This document shows, in pieces, positions 55,434 through 62,537 of a stretch of DNA of 64,000 bases (its first letter is position 1; each line of letters opens with the position of its first letter). Below the pieces are notes generated by a model. That model had not been told where the DNA came from and did no database searches. It was given only the letters and a program-made list of their open reading frames with translations. The DNA is taken from the NCBI GenBank assembly GCA_964518725.1, contig CAZFKP010000005.1:1-64000 (forward strand), read 5' to 3'. The translations under genes were made by a program, and so were the position numbers. The stretch is from JANRKF01 sp964518725. GTDB taxonomy: Bacteria > Pseudomonadota > Alphaproteobacteria > Rickettsiales > SXRF01.

Positions 55434-58300
55434 GCGGCTTTCCCGGCTTTCTTTTTTGAAAGCAGCGGCGCGATATATTTCCCGGTGATGGAATCCTTGT
55501 TTTTGGCCACCTCTTCCGGCGTGCCGGAAGCCACGATTTTGCCGCCCTTGATGCCGCCGCCGGGGCCGATGTCGATGATATGGTCGGCGGTTTTAATGAC
55601 ATCGAGGTTGTGTTCAATCACCACGATCGTGTTGCCGGCGTCGACCAGCGTGTGCAGCACTCTTAGCAATTTGGCGATGTCGTCGGAATGCAGGCCGGTC
55701 GTTGGTTCGTCGAGGATATAGAGTGTGCGGCCGGTGGCGCGTTTACTGAGTTCCTTGGCGAGCTTGATGCGCTGCGCCTCGCCGCCGGAGAGCGTGGTGG
55801 CCGACTGGCCGATGGCGATGTAGCCAAGCCCCACCTCCTGCATGGCGAGTAGCTTCTCGCGGATGGAAGGTTGGGCGGCAAAGAAATTCACCCCGTCATC
55901 GACGGTCATTTGCAATACGTCGGAAATGGATTTGTCTTTGTATTTCACATCCAGCGTCTCGCGGTTATAGCGCTTGCCGTGGCACACGTCGCATTTCACA
56001 TACACGTCCGGCAGGAAGTGCATTTCGATTTTGATGAGGCCGTCGCCCTGGCATGCTTCGCAGCGCCCGCCCTTCACGTTGAAGGAGAAGCGCCCGGCTT
56101 CGTAGCCGCGTGCCTTTGATTCTGGCAGTGCGGCGAACCAGTCGCGGATCGGGGTGAAAGCGCCGGTGTACGTGGCCGGATTGCTGCGCGGCGTACGGCC
56201 AATCGGTGACTGGTCGATCTCGATCACCTTGTCGATATATTCCAGCCCGCTGATGGATTCATGCGGCTCCGGATTGGCGCGTGAGCCGTGTAGACGCTTA
56301 GCCACGGCGCGATAGAGGGTTTCGATCACGAGCGTTGACTTGCCGCCGCCGGAGACACCGGTCACGGCGGTGAAGCTGCCGATCGGAATGTCGGCGGTGA
56401 TATTTTTTAAGTTGTTGCCGTTCGCGTTTTTAATCACGATGCGTTTGTTTTTAGATGAGGTGCGGCGTTGCTGGGGAACCGGAATGGATTTTGTACCGCT
56501 CAAATATTGCCCGGTCAGGCTTTTCTTATCTTTGGCAACATGCGCCGGCGTGCCTTGGCTGACTACAATCCCGCCATGCACCCCTGCCCCTGGCCCCATA
56601 TCAATCAAATGGTCGGCGGCGCGCATCGTGTCCTCGTCGTGCTCGACGACGATCACTGTATTGCCGAGTGATTTCAGGTGTCGCAGCGTAGCAAGTAGCC
56701 GCTCATTGTCCGATTGGTGCAGGCCGATCGACGGTTCATCCAATACATAAAGAACGCCGGATAACCCGCTACCGATCTGCGAGGCAAGGCGGATACGCTG
56801 GGACTCGCCGCCGGATAACGTGCCGGATTCCCGGGCGAGCGTCAAATATTCCAACCCGACATTCATCAGGAACTGCAACCGCTCGCGGATTTCTTTCAGT
56901 ACTTTCTGCGCGATGCTTTGCTGTTTTTTGGAAAGCTTTTTTCCCAGTTTTTCAAACCACTCATGGGCGGCGTCGATCGACATTTGGGTGACTTCGCCAA
57001 TATGCTTGCCGCCGACTTTGACGCAGAGCGCTTCCGGCTTCAGGCGGCTGCCAGCGCAGTCGTCGCAGGCATGCTCGCTTTTATATTTCGACAGCTCTTC
57101 GCGCATCCAGTCGGATTCGGTTTCCCTCCAGCGGCGTTCGAGGTTGGTGACCACCCCTTCAAACGGCCGGTCGCTCATATAGCTGCGCGAGCCTTCGGTA
57201 TAGGCGATGCGGATGGATTCATTGCCGGAGCCGTAGAGGATGATCTCCTGCACTTTTTTCGGCAGGTCGCGGAATGCATCGTACAGGCTGAATGTATAAT
57301 GTTTTGCCAGCCCTTCGAGTGTTTGGATGTAATATTTACTGGTGGAATTTGCCCAGGGTGCAATCGCACGCTCAGCCAGTGAAAGAGAGGTATCTGGCAC
57401 CACCAGGTCGGGGTCGAAAAACATCTGGGTGCCCAGCCCGTCGCAGGTTGGGCAGGCGCCATAAGGGCTGTTGAACGAGAACAGGCGCGGCTCGATTTCC
57501 GGCAGGGTGAAGCCGGAGACCGGGCAGGCGAATTTGCTGCTCATGGTGAGGATAGTGTTTTCATCTTTCTTGCTTTTGGCATCGAGCAGCTCGACTTCGA
57601 TTAACCCCTCTCCGAGCTGGAGCGCCGTTTCCACGCTGTCCGGCAGCCGGTTGCCGAGTTCGGCGTTCACGACTAGCCGGTCGACGACCACCTTGATTTC
57701 GTGCTTCTTATTTTTATCAAGTGTCGGAAGGTCGTCCATCTCGTGGACTTCCCCGTCAATTTTCACACGCTGGAAGCCTTTTTTGCGGATGGCCTCCAGC
57801 TCTTTTTTATACTCGCCCTTATGGCCGCGCACGATCGGGGCGAGCAGGTAAATTTTGGTGCCTTCCGGCAGTTCGAGGATGCGGTCGACCATTTGCGATA
57901 CGGTCTGGCTTTCAATCGGAAGGCCGGTGGCCGGGGAATACGGGATACCGGCGCGGGCATAAAGCAGGCGCAGGTGGTCATAGATTTCGGTGACGGTGCC
58001 GACTGTCGAGCGCGGGTTGCGCGAGGTGGTTTTCTGGTCGATGGCAATGGCAGGCGACAGCCCGTCGATCGACTCCACGTCTGGTTTGTCCTGAATGTTT
58101 AGGAACTGCCGCGCATAGGCCGAGAGCGATTCGACATAGCGGCGCTGCCCTTCGGCATAGATGGTGTCGAAGGCGAGACTTGATTTGCCGGAGCCGGAAG
58201 GGCCGGTGATGACCACGAGCTGACCTTTGGGAATCTCAACATCAATATTCTTGAGGTTGTGCTCCTTGGCGCCGCGAACAACGATATGGGAATCTTTCAT
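55430..58300 (-). CDS. uvrA: Excinuclease ABC subunit A
   Basis: A 956-residue UvrA with two ATPase halves. First Walker A GPSGSGKSSLAFDTIYAEG near 32, zinc-finger cysteines (CPVSGFTLPE, CPTCDGLG; CDDCAGSRL), signature LSGGESQRIRLASQIG, and in the second half GVSGGGKSTLVIE, CEACQGDG, CDVCHGKR, and LSGGEAQRIKLAKELS with ILDEPTTGLH. It recognises DNA damage for nucleotide excision repair. It is divergent from ssb, as in many bacteria. Confidence 0.98.
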   Translation of the reverse strand: MKDSHIVVRGAKEHNLKNIDVEIPKGQLVVITGPSGSGKSSLAFDTIYAEGQRRYVESLSAYARQFLNIQDKPDVESIDGLSPAIAIDQKTTSRNPRSTVGTVTEIYDHLRLLYARAGIPYSPATGLPIESQTVSQMVDRILELPEGTKIYLLAPIVRGHKGEYKKELEAIRKKGFQRVKIDGEVHEMDDLPTLDKNKKHEIKVVVDRLVVNAELGNRLPDSVETALQLGEGLIEVELLDAKSKKDENTILTMSSKFACPVSGFTLPEIEPRLFSFNSPYGACPTCDGLGTQMFFDPDLVVPDTSLSLAERAIAPWANSTSKYYIQTLEGLAKHYTFSLYDAFRDLPKKVQEIILYGSGNESIRIAYTEGSRSYMSDRPFEGVVTNLERRWRETESDWMREELSKYKSEHACDDCAGSRLKPEALCVKVGGKHIGEVTQMSIDAAHEWFEKLGKKLSKKQQSIAQKVLKEIRERLQFLMNVGLEYLTLARESGTLSGGESQRIRLASQIGSGLSGVLYVLDEPSIGLHQSDNERLLATLRHLKSLGNTVIVVEHDEDTMRAADHLIDMGPGAGVHGGIVVSQGTPAHVAKDKKSLTGQYLSGTKSIPVPQQRRTSSKNKRIVIKNANGNNLKNITADIPIGSFTAVTGVSGGGKSTLVIETLYRAVAKRLHGSRANPEPHESISGLEYIDKVIEIDQSPIGRTPRSNPATYTGAFTPIRDWFAALPESKARGYEAGRFSFNVKGGRCEACQGDGLIKIEMHFLPDVYVKCDVCHGKRYNRETLDVKYKDKSISDVLQMTVDDGVNFFAAQPSIREKLLAMQEVGLGYIAIGQSATTLSGGEAQRIKLAKELSKRATGRTLYILDEPTTGLHSDDIAKLLRVLHTLVDAGNTIVVIEHNLDVIKTADHIIDIGPGGGIKGGKIVASGTPEEVAKNKDSITGKYIAPLLSKKKAGKAA

Positions 58301-58408
58301 GAACCACCTTGCCGTTTAATGAAACGCGCATTGTATCAATTTATTACTGGCATGGTAGTAGTTTTTGAGCTTATATGAGCCTCAATTTTATTGTTAGGGG
58401 AGAAGATT

Positions 58409-58876
58409 ATGGCCGGTAGCGTAAATAAGGTGATTTTAATTGGTAATCTCGGGCGTGACCCGGAAATCCGCTCGACCCAGGATGGGCGTGAAATTGCCAA
58501 CATCACGGTGGCGACGTCGGAAAGCTGGAAAGATAAAAACACCGGCGAGCGCAAAGAAAAAACCGAATGGCACCGGGTGGTGATTTTCAATGAAAACCTT
58601 GTGCGTGTGGTGAAAAATTACCTGAAAAAAGGCTCGAAAGTATACCTCGAAGGCGCATTGCAAACCCGGAAATACACCGATAAAGACGGCAGCGAAAAAT
58701 ACTCGACCGAAGTGGTGCTGCAAGGTTTTAATGGCACGCTCACCATGCTTGATGGCAAACGCGACGATGCCGGCAGCAGCGATTACGGCGCAAGCCAGCA
58801 ATCCTACAGCGCGCCGTCAGGCGCCACCCAGTCCAAGCCGGTGGCCGAGTTGATGGATGATGAGATTCCGTTCTGA
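58409..58876 (+). CDS. ssb: Single-stranded DNA-binding protein
   Basis: The ATG at 58409, six bases after GGGGAG, gives 155 residues: an OB fold (KVILIGNLGRDPEIRSTQDG, EWHRVVIFNENLVRVVKNYL, GSKVYLEGALQTRKYTDKDG), a flexible linker and the acidic tip MDDEIPF that binds partner proteins. A start at 58391 would overlap the ribosome binding site. It is divergent from uvrA and both may answer to DNA damage, although no SOS box was recognised. Confidence 0.96.
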   Translation: MAGSVNKVILIGNLGRDPEIRSTQDGREIANITVATSESWKDKNTGERKEKTEWHRVVIFNENLVRVVKNYLKKGSKVYLEGALQTRKYTDKDGSEKYSTEVVLQGFNGTLTMLDGKRDDAGSSDYGASQQSYSAPSGATQSKPVAELMDDEIPF

Positions 58877-58928
58877 TTTTTAAGTTTGTTCCCGGTGTCG
58901 CCTGCTGCTGACCCCGCATAACGTGTAA

Positions 58929-58967
58929 CAAAAAACCCCGCCAGAGAAGATCCGGGCGGGGTTTTTT
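58929..58967. terminator. Bidirectional terminator between ssb and rpsU
   Basis: Stem AACCCCGCC ... GGCGGGGTT with A's on the left and T's on the right (58930-58966). It lies between the convergent genes ssb and rpsU and would serve both. Confidence 0.85.
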
Positions 58968-58981
58968 GAAACGAATGAGAA

Positions 58982-59185
58982 CTAGTCGTTCTTATCGGTA
59001 TTCTTGCGGGCGAGCTTACGCGCGCGGCGCTGTGATTCCGCAGCTTCGCGAACGCGAGCTTCGGAAGGTTTTTCGTAATGACGGCGCATTTTCATCTCAC
59101 GGAAGAGACCCTCGCGCTGCATTTTCTTTTTCAGCGCACGGAGTGCCTGATCGACATTATTGTCACGAACTACAACTTCAACCAA
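58982..59185 (-). CDS. rpsU: 30S ribosomal protein bS21, TTG start
   Basis: The sequence after the TTG at 59185 reads VEVVVRDNNVDQALRALKKK and continues MQREGLFREMKMRRHYEKPS, the bS21 family, 67 residues. An AAGGGGGG site lies upstream of the TTG. The longer frame to 59266 has no bS21 sequence before this point, so TTG is the likely start. bS21 sits in the small subunit near the anti-Shine-Dalgarno end of 16S rRNA. Confidence 0.92.
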   Translation of the reverse strand: MVEVVVRDNNVDQALRALKKKMQREGLFREMKMRRHYEKPSEARVREAAESQRRARKLARKNTDKND

Positions 59186-59269
59186 CGAACTAACCCCCCT
59201 TCGGGATGTTTGGTGTTTCAAAGACGAGCTACCAGTATAGCACGGTGAAATGGGCTGTAAACCCATTAT

Positions 59270-59360
59270 TTGTCACTGCGAGCGACCAGCGGGAGCGCGG
59301 CAGTCCATCTTAGCCAAGGAAGATGGATTGCTTCGTCGCTTTGCTCCTCGCGGGTGACAA
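59270..59360. repeat. Palindromic dispersed repeat, copy 1
   Basis: Starts TGTCACTGCGAG and ends CTCGCGGGTGACA, with inner segments CAGTCCATCTT and AAGATGGATTG also inverted. A second copy is at 61171-61259. Such 90-bp palindromes with TGTCATTGCGAG ends are known as dispersed repeats in several bacterial genomes. Confidence 0.75.
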
Positions 59361-59368
59361 GCGCCAAC

Positions 59369-59405
59369 AAAAAACCCCGCGCAGTGAACTGGCGGGGTTT
59401 TTTTT
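59369..59405. terminator. Terminator at the end of the alanine-rich protein gene
   Basis: Stem AAAACCCCGC (59371-59380) with GCGGGGTTTT (59392-59401), A-run on the left and T-run on the right. It would stop the minus-strand gene at 59421. Confidence 0.8.
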
Positions 59406-59420
59406 GTTGTATCAGGCGAA

Positions 59421-60581
59421 TTAGATGGCCACGCCGGTTGCAATCGCCTTGCCACCGTGACGGGCAAGGTAACCACCGCCTGCGATCAGGCCGATATCCA
59501 CCGCCAGTTTCACCAGGCTGGCATCGGCGCGTTTTTCTTCGTCGGTCGACATGAAGTTACCCACCTGTTTGGCGGCATCAAGGCCGGCATAAACAACTGC
59601 GCCAAGACCCACCGCCGTTTTCGCAGTGCCAACCCAGCCGCTTTTGAAGTTGGATTTAACGTCCTGCATGTAGCGTGCGATCGGCTTGCCTTCCAGCTCG
59701 GCGTATTTCGCCGCCCCGATAAAGCCCTTTTCGCCTTGTACCGCTGCCGCTGCGACTCCGCCGCTGCCGACAATGGCGGCGCTAGGGGCTGCTTTACCCA
59801 AGAGGCTGGTGCCGATGCTATGAGCAGAGGCTTCCTCGGCTTTGAGTGCGGTAGTCATCTTGGCGAGGTTCTCATTTACCTCGTTGAAGTGCGTCGCTGC
59901 CGTGGTGTGCATCCTTGTTGCCCACTCCGAGCTTGCGGTTTTTGCTCTGGCAATGCCAGCGGCGTTAGGGGTAAAAGCACCCGTAGCGTCAATTGTCCCA
60001 AGGGAAATCGGCGCACTGTGCCCGGCAATGTTAGCCAACATCTCACCGGCGGTGCCTGATGCAGGTACCGTGCAGTGGGCTTTGATTGCCGCAGGAATGG
60101 TTGGACTGGCCCCGCTATGGCCAGCCAGTGAATCGAGGCTTGCGTGCCAGTCCTGCAGGTGCCTGTTGACCGTACCCTGAAGTTCGGAAAGGGCGCCCTG
60201 GGCGTTTGCACGCACGGTATTTAAGTGCTGATTGAGATCGGTAATCGTTGTCAGATGTTGTGCGTGCTGCGCTTCGTAGCCTGCTTTAAGCGAGACATCG
60301 AGCGTGCCACCATTCTTTTTCAGGGTTTCCTGAAGCTGGGTGCCAGCCGCCAGCGCGTCTTTCCCGGTTTTCAGCGCACCGTCGGCAACTAAATTGCCTT
60401 TGGAATCCAGCACGAAATGCTGGCGAAGTGCTGCAAGGGGGGTGTCAATCGCGGTAACGCCTGCAGGTGTGGTCGCCGTGCGGAAGAAGCTCGCTGTTGG
60501 AGCTGGCGTTTTTGGAACCGTTGATTCTAAAATTGCAGCGACGGCTGCCTTATTGGTAGGATTAATACTAGCATTGGCCAT
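59421..60581 (-). CDS. Alanine/glycine-rich protein of unknown function
   Basis: A 386-residue protein, rich in Ala, Thr and Gly. Residues 80-190 look coiled-coil-like (DLNQHLNTVRANAQGALSEL; VNRHLQDWHASLDSLAG). Near 270-385 are hydrophobic glycine-rich stretches (AAIVGSGGVAAAAVQGEKGF; VGLGAVVYAGLDAAKQVGNF; DIGLIAGGGYLARHGGKAIA) that may insert into membranes. No signal peptide. GAGGAGAACG precedes the ATG. I do not recognise the family. A secreted or effector-like role is possible but not supported. Confidence 0.6.
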   Translation of the reverse strand: MANASINPTNKAAVAAILESTVPKTPAPTASFFRTATTPAGVTAIDTPLAALRQHFVLDSKGNLVADGALKTGKDALAAGTQLQETLKKNGGTLDVSLKAGYEAQHAQHLTTITDLNQHLNTVRANAQGALSELQGTVNRHLQDWHASLDSLAGHSGASPTIPAAIKAHCTVPASGTAGEMLANIAGHSAPISLGTIDATGAFTPNAAGIARAKTASSEWATRMHTTAATHFNEVNENLAKMTTALKAEEASAHSIGTSLLGKAAPSAAIVGSGGVAAAAVQGEKGFIGAAKYAELEGKPIARYMQDVKSNFKSGWVGTAKTAVGLGAVVYAGLDAAKQVGNFMSTDEEKRADASLVKLAVDIGLIAGGGYLARHGGKAIATGVAI

Positions 60582-60694
60582 AACGTTCTCCTCGTTTCTA
60601 GTTTATTGACTTCGCAAGCCTCCTTGCGTCTTAGGTTTAATATAGCAAATAAACAATGGCCGTGTATGACAGTTTTGTGAAGATTCTGTGGCGG

Positions 60695-61156
60695 TTAGCT
60701 GTCACAATCGGCGACAGTGCAACTTAAGCTGTTGTTTTTAAATAATAGCGATTCCTCCCGCCGCCGCGTTACTAGCCCCGGAAGCGGGGTTTTTCCAGCA
60801 TATACCCACCGCAAAAATTCTTTTTCTACCCCCTCCTCCCCGGCGTTCAGTTTTCGCAGCAGGGTCGAGCCGGCAAAGGCGCCGATGCCGATATTATAGA
60901 CAAGGCTTGCCAGCGCGTCGAATTGGTGTTGGGAAAGCGGTACATCGACCAGCCGGTTGATAGCGGATTCCATCGGTTTCAGGTCTTGCAGCAGGAGCTG
61001 GTGCGCTTGCGGTTCAGTGATGGGCGCGGCATCGTCGTGGGGTGTGAGCACATGGCCGTAGCCGATGGTCATTTTCCCGGCCGGGCAGCGATATGCCTGC
61101 GCCGAAAACCCCTCGAACCGCTTGATGAGGGCGATGCCCTGTTCCGAGATGTTCAT
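60695..61156 (-). CDS. GH24 lysozyme (phage endolysin type)
   Basis: The ATG at 61156, six bases after AGAAGGG, gives 153 residues. GH24 pattern: IALIKRFEGFSAQAY with the catalytic glutamate (FEGF), MTIGYGHVLTP with Asp/Thr region, and FDALASLVYNIGIGAFAGST. It cuts peptidoglycan. It is the last gene of the tail module on the minus strand. The frame extends to 61240 but that part is the dispersed repeat and is not included. Confidence 0.92.
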   Translation of the reverse strand: MNISEQGIALIKRFEGFSAQAYRCPAGKMTIGYGHVLTPHDDAAPITEPQAHQLLLQDLKPMESAINRLVDVPLSQHQFDALASLVYNIGIGAFAGSTLLRKLNAGEEGVEKEFLRWVYAGKTPLPGLVTRRREESLLFKNNSLSCTVADCDS

Positions 61157-61170
61157 AGTGAACCCTTCTT

Positions 61171-61259
61171 TGTCATTGCGAGAAGCACAGCGACGAATCA
61201 ATCCATCTTGCTTTGTTTTTAGGTGAAGATGGATCGCCACGCATGCGCTCGCGATGACG
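61171..61259. repeat. Palindromic dispersed repeat, copy 2
   Basis: TGTCATTGCGAG at the left and CTCGCGATGACGA at the right, with ATCCATCTT and GAAGATGGAT inverted inside. It is a second copy of the repeat at 59270-59360 and lies directly upstream of the lysozyme ribosome binding site. Confidence 0.78.
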
Positions 61260-61260
61260 A

Positions 61261-61449
61261 TTAATGTTGGGTGAAAAGGTCTATTTTATCGACGATATGG
61301 TCGATGTCTTTTTCGATGCGCGCCACCCGCGTGTCGAGCTGCGCTGCCCAGATAAGCCCGGCGGCCACCTGCAGGAACAGCGCGAACATGAGCGCCAGCG
61401 GCACACGTTTTTCAAGGGTTAAGGTTGGTTCTGTGATGACGTAACTCAT
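61261..61449 (-). CDS. Small membrane protein of the tail/lysis module
   Basis: A 62-residue protein with one span (LALMFALFLQVAAGLIWAA) and a charged coiled tail (LDTRVARIEKDIDHIVDKI). It overlaps the DUF2793 gene by four bases. Between a tail gene and a lysozyme, it may act as holin-like or spanin-like factor; this is inferred from position. Confidence 0.65.
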   Translation of the reverse strand: MSYVITEPTLTLEKRVPLALMFALFLQVAAGLIWAAQLDTRVARIEKDIDHIVDKIDLFTQH

Positions 61450-62093
61450 GCTGCGGTATCTCCCGATAATACATATTCTGCGGCTGCCCCGCCGCTGTTG
61501 GACACAACTTCAAGCTGGCACACCGCCCATTGCCCTGCGGTTTTGGTGTGCGAGCTGCGGTTGCGGCGGTTGGCGCCGGAAGCCGGGGTGAAGGTCACCT
61601 GCCCTGCGGCCGACTGGATCACGCGGCATTTAAAACCAAGATATAAGCTGTTGGGCAAGGTCAGCACGATCGCGGAAGCATTGGTGAAATAGACGGTTTT
61701 ATTCACGTAGCTGCTGTCGAGCGTGTGGGCGGTTCCGGTGAGGGTAGAATAAACATGGATGCCCTGCGACAGCCAGCTTGTGCCGGTGTAGATGTAGGGG
61801 ACATCTTCGTCGCTCACCCACAGCGTCATGCCCTCGTTCGGTGTGATAAAATTCCAGCTTCCGTCGTAATAGCTGATTTTATCGGCCTGCCCTGCCCACG
61901 CGCCGGTGGGCGAGCTGCCCACAATGTACACGTCGCCGCTAGCCGGGGATCCAGGCGGAGTGCTCGTCAAGCGGCTTTTTGCGCCGGTGTTCAGGATGGC
62001 GTCAATTTTGGTGAGTGCGGTATTTACCGTCACTTCTTTTTGCGCCTGCGATTGCTCGACAAGCGTGATGCCAATATGGCTGGTAGTGGTCAT
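61446..62093 (-). CDS. DUF2793 phage tail protein
   Basis: A 215-residue protein of the DUF2793 family: GITLVEQSQAQKEVTVNTAL, TKIDAILNTGAKSRLT, TPPGSPASGDVYIVGSSPTG, AWAGQADKISYYDGSWNFIT, PNEGMTLWVSDEDVPYIYTG. The family is found downstream of the large tail protein in alphaproteobacterial prophages and GTA-like clusters. A second C-terminal beta region (TAHTLDSSYVNKTVYFTNAS) is present. Confidence 0.88.
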   Translation of the reverse strand: MTTTSHIGITLVEQSQAQKEVTVNTALTKIDAILNTGAKSRLTSTPPGSPASGDVYIVGSSPTGAWAGQADKISYYDGSWNFITPNEGMTLWVSDEDVPYIYTGTSWLSQGIHVYSTLTGTAHTLDSSYVNKTVYFTNASAIVLTLPNSLYLGFKCRVIQSAAGQVTFTPASGANRRNRSSHTKTAGQWAVCQLEVVSNSGGAAAEYVLSGDTAA

Positions 62094-62195
62094 GGCTAAT
62101 TCCTTCAGGTAATAATGGTTAAAATGACTTGTGTCCGCGCGGGAATACAGTATGATCCGGCGGGCGTTCTTTGTAATGTGTCGGGGGGAATAAAT

Positions 62196-62537
62196 ATGTC
62201 GGATTTGGGTGATGAAAGCTCAACATTGAGTGGTGGCTCATTTATTAATGTGGCTGCGATTGAGGCTGCGATTGCCGATGTTGTAAGCAGTGTCTTTTCT
62301 AACCTTAATACATTAGAGCGTGCGGCAATCACTCAGTGGGTGATGAATGATTATGAAGACCCCTCTGCGGTTGCCGAGTCAACGATTCAGCAGGATGGCA
62401 AAGATGATGTTGTGGAAGCTGCACGAAAAATGGCCGTTCATGCGGTAGATATTATCCGCCATGACCAAACTGAGCTAGCGAATGCCATTGCTCTGGGGAA
62501 AAGGCACCTTCCGCGCGATAAATCCCCTACACACTAG
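62196..62537 (+). CDS. Hypothetical protein inserted in the tail module
   Basis: From the ATG at 62196, after GGGGGGA, a 113-residue acidic helical protein (VAAIEAAIADVVSSVFSNLN; VEAARKMAVHAVDIIRHDQT). It is on the opposite strand to the module and overlaps the end of the large tail gene by 11 bases. No family is recognised. It could be a moron-type cargo gene. An upstream start at 62115 has no good site. Confidence 0.55.
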   Translation: MSDLGDESSTLSGGSFINVAAIEAAIADVVSSVFSNLNTLERAAITQWVMNDYEDPSAVAESTIQQDGKDDVVEAARKMAVHAVDIIRHDQTELANAIALGKRHLPRDKSPTH

